From NCBI GenBank assembly GCA_021531385.1, contig JAFBIR010000002.1, positions 186,001 through 250,000 on the forward strand: 64,000 nt of DNA, read 5' to 3'. Source of the DNA: Parabacteroides distasonis. Its GTDB lineage: Bacteria; Bacteroidota; Bacteroidia; Bacteroidales; Tannerellaceae. A program made the translations under genes and the position numbers. The notes below the pieces were generated by a model. The model saw nothing but the letters and a program-made list of their open reading frames with translations, was not told where the DNA came from and did no database searches. Every line of letters begins with the position of its first letter. Position 1 is the first letter of the stretch. This document shows, piece after piece, positions 49,793 through 58,714 of this stretch.

Positions 49793-51229
49793 ATGAAAGA
49801 ATTAAAAATGTTCATCGACGGGCAATTCGTCGAGAATGAATCCGGAAAATGGATCAATGTGTTGAACCCCTCTACCGAAGAGGTGATCTCCCTCATGCCG
49901 GACGGCACAGCGGAAGATGCGCGCAAGGCGATCGACGCTGCCGAGCAGGCACAACCCGCTTGGGAGCGCATACCCGCTATCCAAAGAGCGTCTTATCTGC
50001 GGAAAATCGCAGAGGGCATCCGTGCCAGAGAAGCCGAACTAACTGACATCATCGTCAGAGAAGGTGGCAAGACACAGGGCTTGGCCAACGTCGAGGTTTT
50101 GTTCACAGCTGATTACTTAGATTATATGGCAGAGTGGGCACGCCGCTATGAGGGTGAGATCGTGCAAAGCGACCGTCCCAATGAGAGTATTTTTGTTTTC
50201 AAACGTCCAATCGGTGTGACGACCGGCATCCTGCCTTGGAACTTCCCCTTCTTCTTGATCGCTCGTAAGGCAGCTCCCGCTTTGGTTACCGGTAATACGA
50301 TTGTCATCAAGCCGAGCCAGTTGACTCCGGAGAATGCCTACGTCTTCGCTCAAATCGTAGCAGAGAGTGGACTGCCGAAGGGTGTGTTTAACTTAGTGAA
50401 CGGACGAGGTTCGGTTATTGGTCAGGAATTGGCGTCTAACCCGAAGGTCGGCATGGTCAGCCTCACCGGAAGCGTGGGTGCCGGACAGCAGACGATGGCT
50501 GCCGCCGCTCCCAACATCACCAAGGTATCGCTCGAATTGGGCGGAAAGGCTCCGGCTATCGTCATGGCAGACGCAGATCTCGATTTAGCAGTTAAGGCGA
50601 TCATTGCCTCTCGGGTGATCAATACCGGACAGGTCTGCAACTGCGCAGAGCGTGTCTATGTGGATCGCAAGGTGAAAGCGGCCTTCATGGAGAAGCTGAT
50701 CGCCGGCATGAGTCAGGTGAAGGTAGGCGATCCGAACCAAGTGAAAGAGATCGACATGGGTCCACTGATCGAAGCGAACGCATTGGCTTCTGTCGAGGCA
50801 AAGGTGGCGAAGGCTGTCGCACAGGGTGCCAAACTGGTGCTGGGTGGCAAACGTATCGGCACGAAAGGCTACTTCTTCGAGCCGACTATCTTAGACGAGG
50901 TGACACAGGAGATGGACATCGTGCATGAAGAGACCTTCGGCCCCGTATTGCCGATCGTCGCTTACGACACGATCGACGAGGCAATCGCTTGGGCAAACGA
51001 CTGCGAGTATGGCCTCACCTCTTCTGTCTATACCGAAGGGTTGGAGAATGCCTTCAAGGTGATGCGCTCCCTGAAGTTTGGTGAGACCTACGTCAACCGC
51101 GAGAACTTCGAGGCGATGCAAGGCTTCCATGCCGGATGGCGCAAGTCAGGCATCGGCGGTGCCGACGGCAAGCATGGTTTGGAGGAGTATCTCCAGACAC
51201 AAGTTGTCTATTTAGAAACGAAAAACTGA
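49793..51229 (+). CDS. aldA: Lactaldehyde/aldehyde dehydrogenase AldA
   Basis: 478 residues, very close to E. coli AldA in length and in ordered blocks: DGQFVENESGKWINVLNPSTEEVIS, EWARRYEGEIVQSDRPNE, TTGILPWNFPFFLIARK, VSLELGGKAPAIV (general base Glu), NTGQVCNCAERVYV (catalytic Cys) and GGADGKHGLEEYLQTQVVYLE. Oxidises L-lactaldehyde from fucose/rhamnose breakdown, and related aldehydes, with NAD. Monocistronic. Confidence 0.93.
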   Translation: MKELKMFIDGQFVENESGKWINVLNPSTEEVISLMPDGTAEDARKAIDAAEQAQPAWERIPAIQRASYLRKIAEGIRAREAELTDIIVREGGKTQGLANVEVLFTADYLDYMAEWARRYEGEIVQSDRPNESIFVFKRPIGVTTGILPWNFPFFLIARKAAPALVTGNTIVIKPSQLTPENAYVFAQIVAESGLPKGVFNLVNGRGSVIGQELASNPKVGMVSLTGSVGAGQQTMAAAAPNITKVSLELGGKAPAIVMADADLDLAVKAIIASRVINTGQVCNCAERVYVDRKVKAAFMEKLIAGMSQVKVGDPNQVKEIDMGPLIEANALASVEAKVAKAVAQGAKLVLGGKRIGTKGYFFEPTILDEVTQEMDIVHEETFGPVLPIVAYDTIDEAIAWANDCEYGLTSSVYTEGLENAFKVMRSLKFGETYVNRENFEAMQGFHAGWRKSGIGGADGKHGLEEYLQTQVVYLETKN

Positions 51230-51252
51230 TTTAACCCCTCACACCTAATTTA

Positions 51253-51305
51253 TTAATCCAGCTTTAGGTCGAACTCCTCTTTCAGTTTGCCTAAAGCTGG
51301 ATTAA
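51253..51305 (-). repeat. Perfect 16-bp inverted repeat over the dnaX stop codon
   Basis: TTAATCCAGCTTTAGG (51253-51268) is the exact reverse complement of CCTAAAGCTGGATTAA (51290-51305), 21-bp loop. The left arm includes the dnaX stop (51253-51255). It sits in the coding sequence for NPALGKLKEEFDLKLD. No T-tract follows on the minus strand. Confidence 0.85.
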
Positions 51306-53034
51306 TTTTCAGCAACAGCGCAAACTTTTCCGCTGAGGTAACGGCAATCTGCTTCTTGTTTCCCTCCTCAATACGCACACGCAGCTGTACATGACTGTTC
51401 CGTAGTTGCTTACGGATAAACGAAAGTATCGAAAGGGTCTTTTGCAACAACTCATCCTGTTGGGCAGGATTATGCACAACGACCTCAAACAGATGAGGAT
51501 CTAACAGCTTCGGCTCGCAGTTAAGCATCGTATGCTTCAAATGTACCTCCTTCTCGATGCGCTGCGCAAACGCTGTCCACGCTGTCCGCAGACTCTCCTC
51601 AGTGAAAGGTGTATCCAAATCCTCACGGACAGTAGCAGTTGGGGCTGATTGCATCGCCGGTTTCGAAGGCCCCTCCCGCATCTCTCGCAACGATAATCCC
51701 ATAGGGCGGCTAATACGTTTCTCCGAAGGCGCAGCAGTAGGAGTTGGCGTAACCACAGGGCGAGAAGAAGTCGTAGGTGGAACTGCTTGCGATGGGGGTT
51801 GTACCGTAGGTGGAACTGTGGTCGTAACCGGTCGAGGAGTGGTTGGTTGCGCACTTACCGCTGAAGGAAGAGGAGCGGTGGCTGGTGCGGATGCAGTAGG
51901 AGCTAATGGTTCAATCAGCGCTTTTTTTTTACTCTCCTCCACCTGTGTCAATTGGCAGAGTTGAATCAAGGTCAGCTCCAGCAGCAGCCGTTTGTTACGG
52001 CTCACCTTATAATTCAGGTCGCAGCTATTCGCTAACTCAATCGCTCGGAAAAGCAATTGATCAGCACATTGCTTTGCCATCGCCTTGTAACGCTCACGAA
52101 TGGAGGCACCCACCTCAAACAGCACCAAGGTTGCCTCATCCCGACACACCAACAGGTCGCGGAAATGGCTCGCCAAGCCGGTAATGAAATTCTGGCCATC
52201 AAAGCCCTTGCTCAAGATCTCATTCAAGATCAACAAGGCCGCACGCACATTACCTCCCAAGATGGCCTCTGTCAAGCGGAAATAATACTCATAGTCGAGC
52301 ACATTCAGATTGTCGATCACAGCCTGGTAAGTGATATGGCCGTTGGTGAAGCTCACCACCTGATCAAAGATCGAGAGGGCATCGCGCATACCACCATCCG
52401 CCTTCTGTGCAATCACGTTCAACGCCTCCGGTTCCGTCTCCACCCCCTCACAAGAGGCCACATAGGTCAAGTGCTCCACTATATCGGCAATGCTGATGCG
52501 ATTGAAGTCATAAATCTGGCAACGGGAAAGGATGGTCGGAAGCACCTTATGCTTCTCTGTCGTGGCCAAGATGAAGAGCGCATGATGGGGCGGTTCCTCC
52601 AGGGTCTTCAGGAAAGCATTGAAAGCGGCCGTCGTCAACATGTGCACCTCGTCGATGATAAACACCTTATACTTTCCGATGGGAGGCGGAATGCGCACCT
52701 GATCAATCAGTGTGCGAATGTCATCTACCGAGTTGTTGCTTGCGGCATCCAGCTCATGGATATTATAGGAGCGTTGCTCGTTGAAGGCACGGCATGATTC
52801 GCATTCGTTGCAGGCCTCTCCCTCTGCTGTCGGATGCAAACAGTTGATCGTCTTGGCGAAGATACGGGCACAAGAGGTCTTTCCCACACCGCGAGGGCCA
52901 CAGAACAGATAGGCGTGCGCCAGCTTGTTCTGCTCGATCGCATGCTTCAAGGTCGTGGTCAACGCACGTTGCCCCACCACACTCCGAAAGGTGGAAGGGC
53001 GATATTTCCTGGCCGATACGATATAATTCTCCAT
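51253..53034 (-). CDS. dnaX: DNA polymerase III gamma/tau subunit
   Basis: 593 residues from ATG 53034 (MENYIVSARKYRPSTF). Clamp-loader AAA+ core: Walker A FCGPRGVGKTSCARIFAK, a Cys4-like zinc finger (CNECESC), DEVHML, TEKHKVLPTILSRCQ. A Pro/Thr/Ala-rich linker (about 380-450) is followed by a C-terminal tau-type domain. Loads the sliding clamp for the replicative polymerase. -7 element TATATTTG at 53088-53081. Confidence 0.95.
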   Translation of the reverse strand: MENYIVSARKYRPSTFRSVVGQRALTTTLKHAIEQNKLAHAYLFCGPRGVGKTSCARIFAKTINCLHPTAEGEACNECESCRAFNEQRSYNIHELDAASNNSVDDIRTLIDQVRIPPPIGKYKVFIIDEVHMLTTAAFNAFLKTLEEPPHHALFILATTEKHKVLPTILSRCQIYDFNRISIADIVEHLTYVASCEGVETEPEALNVIAQKADGGMRDALSIFDQVVSFTNGHITYQAVIDNLNVLDYEYYFRLTEAILGGNVRAALLILNEILSKGFDGQNFITGLASHFRDLLVCRDEATLVLFEVGASIRERYKAMAKQCADQLLFRAIELANSCDLNYKVSRNKRLLLELTLIQLCQLTQVEESKKKALIEPLAPTASAPATAPLPSAVSAQPTTPRPVTTTVPPTVQPPSQAVPPTTSSRPVVTPTPTAAPSEKRISRPMGLSLREMREGPSKPAMQSAPTATVREDLDTPFTEESLRTAWTAFAQRIEKEVHLKHTMLNCEPKLLDPHLFEVVVHNPAQQDELLQKTLSILSFIRKQLRNSHVQLRVRIEEGNKKQIAVTSAEKFALLLKINPALGKLKEEFDLKLD

Positions 53035-53080
53035 TTGCTGTCTTGATTTACCCAAGCAATCCGTCTCTGCTATGGGTGGG

Positions 53081-53088
53081 CAAATATA
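53081..53088 (-). promoter_or_regulatory. -7 element of dnaX
   Basis: TATATTTG on the minus strand, 46 bp before ATG 53034; no clear -33. Confidence 0.45.
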
Positions 53089-53220
53089 CTAATTATTTCT
53101 AAATACGAATGACCGAGCACAATCAATGATAGCTGATGTTTTTCGTAACCGAATTGTAACTGATTTGCAGTTTTGCTGTCACACGGATCACCTTTCTTCG
53201 CGGCGAAAACAAAAGGAACA

Positions 53221-54722
53221 ATGAAGAGTAAGGCACTATGGTGGGCAACCTTGAGTTGCATGGCTTTTTCCCTTCAAGCGGCAATGGTGAAGGGTTTGGT
53301 CAAAGACGCGCAGACAGGCGAAGAGCTGATGGGCGCTACTATTTATGTAAAAAATCAACCGGCCATCGGTACGACCACAGGATTGGATGGCACGTTCATT
53401 TTAAAGAATCTACCCGCTAACCAGCGAGTCACATTGGTCTGCTCCTACATCAGCTACCAGCCCATCGAGCTGGAGATCAACGCAGATGTGGAGGAGCCCA
53501 TCTTATTTGCTTTAGAGAGTGCGGCTTTAGGTTTGGAAGAGGTGACAGTGATCGCCTCTAACCCTGGACGCACAGAGGCGGGTGCACGAGGGATCGAACG
53601 ACAGGCGATGAACGTGGTGAACGTGATGAGCGCCAAAGCGATTGAACTCTCGCCGGATATTACGGTAGCCAATGTTATCCAGCGTATGTCAGGTGTGACC
53701 GTGGGATAGCGAGGACGAGAAGGAACGGGCGGTGCGTATGCGCTGGAACCGCCAGTACATCGTCAACTCTACCTTGAAAGGTGAACACCTTTTCTTGCCC
53801 GACAACGCACTGAAATTGAAATGGTCTGCCGTGCTCTCGAAAGCCTTCAGTGAGACACCGGATAACGCCGAGATCTATTTGATTGGTACACACGTCGCCT
53901 CCTCAGGGGCGGCCATCCGTCGTTGGGAGCACAACTCTGATAAAGATAAGGCGGGATATCTCGACCTGCAATATACCTTGAAACCTACCGTGGGGCGCTT
54001 CGACCTCTCCATGGGTGGGCTCTTCCGAGACAAGCGACGTGACAGTTTCTTCAACGAATACACCTTCAACTCCGCTACGGGGACGATGCAACCGCAATAC
54101 CTGCATCAAGACTGGGAGAACTTCGACGAGATCCAACTGGCTCCCCGTCCCTATGGCAATATTGGTGATCCCCTCAACTACGATGCCACGGAGCAGATCG
54201 GTGCTGCCTACGGCATGGTGAAGTTCACCCGAGGCCGTTGGGAACTGATCGCCGGCCTACGTATGGAGCATACAAAGCAGGGCTATGTGCTGAAATTCCC
54301 TCGCGACGTGGATCCAGAGGGTGAGCAACGCTACACCGACTGGCTGCCCAGCTTCCATGCCAAATGGCAGCCGCACACCAATGCCAACCTGCGCTTCTCC
54401 TACGCCCGGGCCATCAACCGCCCCAGCTTCTTCGAGATCGTGCCCTACAGCATCCTCAACGAAGATTACAAAGAGAAGGGTAACCCCGATTTGAAGCACA
54501 TTGTGGCTGATAACATCGACCTGCGCTATGAGTTTTTCCCGAAATCCTCCGAGCAATTCATGGTTGGCCTCTTCTACAAAAGGTTGCAAAACCCGATCGA
54601 GTATGGCTTGATCAACGAGGGGCAAGACACCTATTATCAACCGATGAACTTCGGTGATGCCCGCAACTTGGGTGCGGAAATGGATGTGATGAAGTATTTC
54701 AACTGGTTTGGCGTGAAGACCA
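53221..54722 (+). pseudogene. Broken TonB-dependent receptor (internal deletion and frameshift)
   Basis: ATG 53221 begins a signal peptide and a carboxypeptidase-regulatory domain (VKGLVKDAQTGEELMGATIYV) followed by the plug start (ARGIERQAMNVVNVMSAKAIELSPDITVANVIQRMSGVTV). The frame ends at 53709 (GVTVG stop). From 53706 another frame resumes with the middle of a beta-barrel (RMRWNRQYIVNSTLKGEHLF to MKYFNWFGVKTN, about 54722). The rest of the plug and early barrel, and the C-terminal barrel strands, are missing. The barrel is joined in frame to the beta-helix remnant. Not functional as a receptor. Confidence 0.8.
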
Positions 54723-55308
54723 ACTCTATCTTGCGCAACGGTTGGTCTGACGGTATCTACCTGATGGGTGGACAGGCCATCATCGCCAACAACATCTTTG
54801 CGGCCAATGGATACGACGGTGCCGAGGCAGTCAACGTGAAGGCGGGTTGCGTGGCTGATGTAGCGGGCAACCTCATGTTCAGCCCCAACACCAACGGTCT
54901 CAAGCTCTCCAGCTCCGGACAGAGCGAGACACGCGGCATGGCCAAGATCAACGCCTACAACAACACCATCATCAACGCCGGTTGGAGACGTGATGGCGAG
55001 AAGGGTGGCTGCGTCTATGTGGAGAAGATTACAACACAGGTGTAGTGGACGCACACAGTGTGATCGCCACAGAGAGCGATGCCAAAGATCCCTCATTTGT
55101 CAACTTCGACATCAACGCAGTTGCCTTGACCAACTACGTGCTGGATGAGGCATGGGATTTCCATTTGAAGGCTGGATCAGCCGCCTTGACCGGTGCTTAC
55201 AGCGGCAGCGACTTGACACCCTACTTCGCCGGAGGCTTAACGGTGAAGGGACAGTCGTTCACCTCTCCCGCCGTGCAACCTCAGTTTGGTGCTTACGGAA
55301 CAAAGTAA
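54723..55308 (+). pseudogene. Beta-helix (pectate-lyase-like) protein remnant
   Basis: Joined directly to the barrel fragment (KTN|SILRNGWSD). The sequence has right-handed beta-helix repeats: IIANNIFAANGYDGAEAVNVKAGCVADVAGNLMFSPNTNGLKL. Its frame breaks near 55030: one frame reads VEKITTQV then stop (55045), while the shifted frame continues YNTGVVDAHSVIATESDAKDPSFVNFDINAVALT to 55308. A one-base loss explains this. It is probably the 3' part of a secreted lyase that followed the receptor gene before deletion fused them. Confidence 0.75.
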
Positions 55309-55333
55309 ATATATTTGCGTAAAAAAAGAATTC

Positions 55334-56347
55334 ATGAACAGAAGACATTATTTACAATCCCTCTCCGCCCTCTTTGCCACCACCCTTTTAGGGAGCTGTG
55401 CGCAGGGCGGCGAGGCTCCGCAGGCCAAAGGCGAACAGCCGGAGCAACCGAAAAACGCCTCCGGCAAAACGCAAGCCCTATCCTTGCGCCTGCCTGACGA
55501 TAGCCACTCGTTCCTGCTCGTCAGCGACTTGGGACGTAATGGCTATTATAAACAGAAACCCATCGCCGAGCTGATGGGCAACTTAGCCAGCAAGGTGGAT
55601 ATCGAATGTGTGGTAGCCGCCGGAGATACACACCATTTCAATGGGGTAGCCAGCATCGACGATCCCCTCTGGATGACCAACTATGAGTTGATCTACGCCC
55701 ATCCTGAGCTGATGATCGACTGGTTCGCAATCAACGGAAACCATGAGTACCGAGGCAACACGCAAGCGGTGTTAGACTATGGCAAGAAAAGCCGCCGCTG
55801 GGTGATGCCGGCTCGCTACTACAGCCAGACCTTCGAGGCGGGCGAGCAGGAGGAGGCTCTACTCCTCTTCATTGACACCACCCCGTTGATCGAGAAATAC
55901 CGGAAGAAAGGCGACAAATACCCCGATGCCGGACAGCAAGATAAAGAGGCACAACTGCGCTGGATCGAACAGACCTTGTCTCAGAGCCAAGCTCGCTGGA
56001 AGATCGTGATTGGTCACCATCCGCTCTATGCCTACACCGACAAAGAGGATAGTGAGCGCAGCGATATGCGGCAGGCCCTGGAGGCTCTTTTGGAACGCTA
56101 CGGTGTGGATTGCTATTGCTGCGGCCATATCCATAGTTTCCAACACATTAAACCGGAAGGAGCCACAGTGGATTACTTGGTCAACAGTTCCGGCTCATTG
56201 GCCCGCCCGGTGAAAGCCATCGAAGGCACCCAATTTTGCAGTCCCGACGAGGGCTTCACGCTGGTCAATGTGGCCGACAATCAGTTGACTTTCTACCTAA
56301 TCAATGATAAGGGAGAGATTATCTACCAGTTTTCACGTCAAAAGTAG
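55334..56347 (+). CDS. Metallophosphoesterase lipoprotein (purple acid phosphatase-like)
   Basis: 337 residues from ATG 55334 (MNRRHYLQSLSALFATTLLGSC, a Tat-like or lipobox leader with Cys near 22). The calcineurin-like metal-binding set is visible: LVSDLG, AAGDTHHFNGVAS, AINGNHEYRG, IGHHPLYAY and CCGHIHSFQHI. This is the arrangement of tartrate-resistant acid phosphatases. Follows the receptor and beta-helix remnants by 25 bp, so it was probably the last gene of an outer-membrane/hydrolase operon that has decayed. Confidence 0.85.
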   Translation: MNRRHYLQSLSALFATTLLGSCAQGGEAPQAKGEQPEQPKNASGKTQALSLRLPDDSHSFLLVSDLGRNGYYKQKPIAELMGNLASKVDIECVVAAGDTHHFNGVASIDDPLWMTNYELIYAHPELMIDWFAINGNHEYRGNTQAVLDYGKKSRRWVMPARYYSQTFEAGEQEEALLLFIDTTPLIEKYRKKGDKYPDAGQQDKEAQLRWIEQTLSQSQARWKIVIGHHPLYAYTDKEDSERSDMRQALEALLERYGVDCYCCGHIHSFQHIKPEGATVDYLVNSSGSLARPVKAIEGTQFCSPDEGFTLVNVADNQLTFYLINDKGEIIYQFSRQK

Positions 56348-56348
56348 C

Positions 56349-56676
56349 CGTCGCGACTTGTCAACGGCCTCGCAACAAAGGATGCGTCATTAGAAACGCT
56401 GTTTCTGGCCTCGCAACAATCGTTGGAGCATTAGAAACAGCGTTTCCAGCTTCAAAACAATCGTTGCGACGTTAGAAACAGCGTTTCCAGCTTCAAAACA
56501 ATCGTTGCGGCATTAGAAACAGCGTTTCCAGCTTCAAAACAATCGTTGCGACGTTAGAAACAGCGTTTCCAGCTTCAAAACAATCGTTGCGACGTTAGAA
56601 ACAGCGTTTCCAGCTTCAAAACAGTTGTGGGCATGTTAGAAACAGCGTTTCTAACGCCCCAGCAATCGCTGGCTAA
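56349..56676. repeat. 41-bp tandem array with palindromic core (about 7-8 units)
   Basis: TTAG starts recur at 56390, 56431, 56472, 56513, 56554, 56595 and 56636, exactly 41 bp apart; a diverged half unit precedes. Each has GAAAC-AGC-GTTTC, but the first copy carries the loop inverted (GAAAC-GCT-GTTTC). The last unit gives an extended stem GTTAGAAAC/GTTTCTAAC. It fills the 325-bp gap between two convergent genes. The interval sequence is also conserved between units. Confidence 0.92.
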
Positions 56677-57926
56677 GCCTTGTTTTTAAACGGAAGGAAG
56701 GGAAGCACCAAAAAGACCGGGATGCAGCAAATCATCACCCAGATAAAGAAGTGCTGATAACCGATCTGCTCCTGAATCCAGCCGGAGATCATGCCGGGGA
56801 GCATCATGCCCAACGCCATGAAGCCCGTGCCGATCGCATAATGGGAGGTCTTGTAGTTGCCCTCGGCGAAGAGCATGAGATACATCGTGTAGGCGGTAAA
56901 GCCAAAGCCATAGCCGAACTGCTCAATCGCCACGCAGACATTCACCACGCCAATGCCCTCCGGCATCGTATAGGCCAAATAGAGATAGACCAAGTTGGGC
57001 AACGAAATAGCGAACGCCATCGGCCAGATCCATCGCTTCAATCCGCTGTGCGCAATGGCCATGCCACCCAACACACCGCCTAACAGCAGAGAGATCACCC
57101 CGACCGTACCATAAGCGAAGCCTACCTCACCGGTGCTCAACGCCAAGCCGCCCACTTCCCGGCTATCCAATAGGAAGGGAGAAGCCAACTTCACTAACTG
57201 CGACTCGCCTAAGCGATAGGTCAACATGAAGAGCAGCGCCGGAAGAATCCCCTTTTTCTGGAAGAAGGTGACGAAGGTTTTTCCAAACTCTGTGAGGATC
57301 GTCGCCGGCGTGATGTTGCTGCGGCTCACGTCGGAATCGGGCTTCGGGAGGATGTATTTATGCCAGAGAGCCAAGCCGATGAAGCTGCCCGCCAAGATGA
57401 AGAAGACCAAGCTCCAAGCGAAGGAGATGCGCCCCGTGGTCTGCTCCAAATAGCCCGCCAACATCACTAATAACCCCTGTCCGGTCAGCATGGCTACCCG
57501 ATAGAAGGTGTTACGGATTCCAATGAAAAAGGCCTGTTGCTCCTCGTTCAACCCCAACATATAAAAACCATCGGCAGCGATGTCGTGCGTAGCAGAGCTG
57601 AAAGCCATCAGCCAGAAAAAGGCCAACGTGCAACGCAGGAAGAGATCACCGGGAAGCGTAAAGGCTACACCGGCCATGCCCGCTCCGATCAGCAGCTGCA
57701 TGGCGTAGATCCACCAACGCTTGGTGCGGATCAGATCGACAAAGGGACTCCAGATGGGTTTGATCACCCACGGGAAATAGAGCCAGCTGGTGTAGAGCGC
57801 AATGTCAGTGTTCGACACCTCCATGCGTTTATACAGGATGACAGAGAGCGTCATGACGACGACATAGGGTAAACCTTCCGCGAAATAAAGAGAGGGGATC
57901 CAAGCCCAAGGACTACGATTTTTCAT
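56673..57926 (-). CDS. MFS transporter, AmpG-like
   Basis: 417 residues and 12 membrane helices. N-terminal YFAEGLPYVVVMTLSVILYKRM, FPWVIKPIWSPFVDLIRTKRWWI, DIAADGFYM and FFIGIRNTFYRVAMLTGQG are AmpG features. AmpG imports anhydromuropeptides for cell-wall recycling. The family is broad in Bacteroidetes, so the substrate is inferred. The 3' end meets the 41-bp repeat array. -7 element TACCTTTG at 57974-57967. Confidence 0.82.
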   Translation of the reverse strand: MKNRSPWAWIPSLYFAEGLPYVVVMTLSVILYKRMEVSNTDIALYTSWLYFPWVIKPIWSPFVDLIRTKRWWIYAMQLLIGAGMAGVAFTLPGDLFLRCTLAFFWLMAFSSATHDIAADGFYMLGLNEEQQAFFIGIRNTFYRVAMLTGQGLLVMLAGYLEQTTGRISFAWSLVFFILAGSFIGLALWHKYILPKPDSDVSRSNITPATILTEFGKTFVTFFQKKGILPALLFMLTYRLGESQLVKLASPFLLDSREVGGLALSTGEVGFAYGTVGVISLLLGGVLGGMAIAHSGLKRWIWPMAFAISLPNLVYLYLAYTMPEGIGVVNVCVAIEQFGYGFGFTAYTMYLMLFAEGNYKTSHYAIGTGFMALGMMLPGMISGWIQEQIGYQHFFIWVMICCIPVFLVLPFLPFKNKA

Positions 57927-57966
57927 GATATGACTATTTTTGTGTTATTCCTTCTTTGTTTAGGCA

Positions 57967-57974
57967 CAAAGGTA
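57967..57974 (-). promoter_or_regulatory. -7 element of the AmpG-like gene
   Basis: TACCTTTG on the minus strand, 40 bp before ATG 57926; no TTG at -33. Confidence 0.5.
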
Positions 57975-57996
57975 GCCCTTTTTAGTGATTATTCAC

Positions 57997-58004
57997 TACC
58001 TTCG
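57997..58004 (+). promoter_or_regulatory. -7 element of the GNAT gene
   Basis: TACCTTCG, 26 bp before ATG 58031. With 57967-57974 it forms a divergent pair. Confidence 0.45.
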
Positions 58005-58030
58005 TCCGGCAAAAACAAGAATAGCACGCA

Positions 58031-58540
58031 ATGGACATACAAACCGATCAAACGCCCTATACACTGCGCAGGGCAACAGAGGCAGATTTAGACGCAGTGA
58101 CCGCCTTGGAAGCGGCCTGCTTCCCACCAGCAGAGGCAGCCGACCGATCAGCTTTCGACTGGCGACTACGCTGTTACGCCCATCATTTCTGGGTGTTAGA
58201 GAAAGAGGGACAGCTTATTTCGTTCGTCAACGGCCCCGTCACCAAAGAGCGAGACTTGGTGGATGAGATGTTCGCCTCCCCCACCTTTTGCGATGACTCC
58301 GGCGACTGGCAGATGATCTTTGGCGTGGCTACGCATCCCGACTACCAGCACCAAGGGTTGGCCAGCCTCGTGATGCGCCGTTTCATCGCCGATGCCCAGA
58401 CCAACGGCTGCAAGGGAGTCGTCCTCACCTGCAAGGAGCCGAAGATTCCTTTCTATGCCCGCTTCGGCTATATCGACGAAGGGCTGTCCAGCTCCACCCA
58501 TGGCGGCGTGCCCTGGTATCAAATGCGCTTGACCTTTTGA
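58031..58540 (+). CDS. GNAT-family N-acetyltransferase
   Basis: 169 residues. GNAT core: TLRRATEADLDAVTALE, LISFVNGPV, the acetyl-CoA binding loop FGVATHPDYQHQGLASLVM, and ACKEPKIPFYARFGYIDEG-like end. It resembles the aralkylamine N-acetyltransferase branch, but the substrate cannot be told. Monocistronic; its stop is 53 bp before the regulatory sites of the tolC-like operon. Confidence 0.88.
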   Translation: MDIQTDQTPYTLRRATEADLDAVTALEAACFPPAEAADRSAFDWRLRCYAHHFWVLEKEGQLISFVNGPVTKERDLVDEMFASPTFCDDSGDWQMIFGVATHPDYQHQGLASLVMRRFIADAQTNGCKGVVLTCKEPKIPFYARFGYIDEGLSSSTHGGVPWYQMRLTF

Positions 58541-58593
58541 GCACAAAGACGAGGGTCCATAAGTCCGGAAACTGTCCGTTATCGCATCGAAGT

Positions 58594-58630
58594 GTGCACG
58601 AAAACGAACACTGTGTTCGTTTTCGAACAC
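58594..58630. promoter_or_regulatory. Tandem operator of the tolC-like operon
   Basis: Proximal site (58613-58630) GTGTTCGTTTTCGAACAC, a perfect 7-4-7 inverted repeat. Distal site (58594-58611) GTGCACGAAAACGAACAC, degenerate. Both match those before the ABC ATPase gene (44749-44786). The proximal site ends 43 bp before the -24 element, the same distance as at the ABC locus. Confidence 0.85.
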
Positions 58631-58673
58631 CTATTTTTGGATGCTATACTTCATTATCAACCGATTACGTTTT

Positions 58674-58688
58674 TGGCACGAAATTTGT
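58674..58688 (+). promoter_or_regulatory. Sigma-54 (-24/-12) promoter of the tolC-like operon
   Basis: TGGCACGAAATTTGT: GG and GT 10 bp apart; the -12 GC is GT here. Expected start near 58700, with ATG at 58715. No TAnnTTTG element was seen in this gap. Confidence 0.8.
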
Positions 58689-58714
58689 AAGTAGTTTGGC
58701 AAAAACGAACGGAT

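Noticed and set aside
56390-56676. Regular palindromic repeats resembling a CRISPR array
   Set aside because: The sequence between the palindromes is the same in every unit, so there are no spacers, and no cas genes are nearby. It is a tandem repeat.
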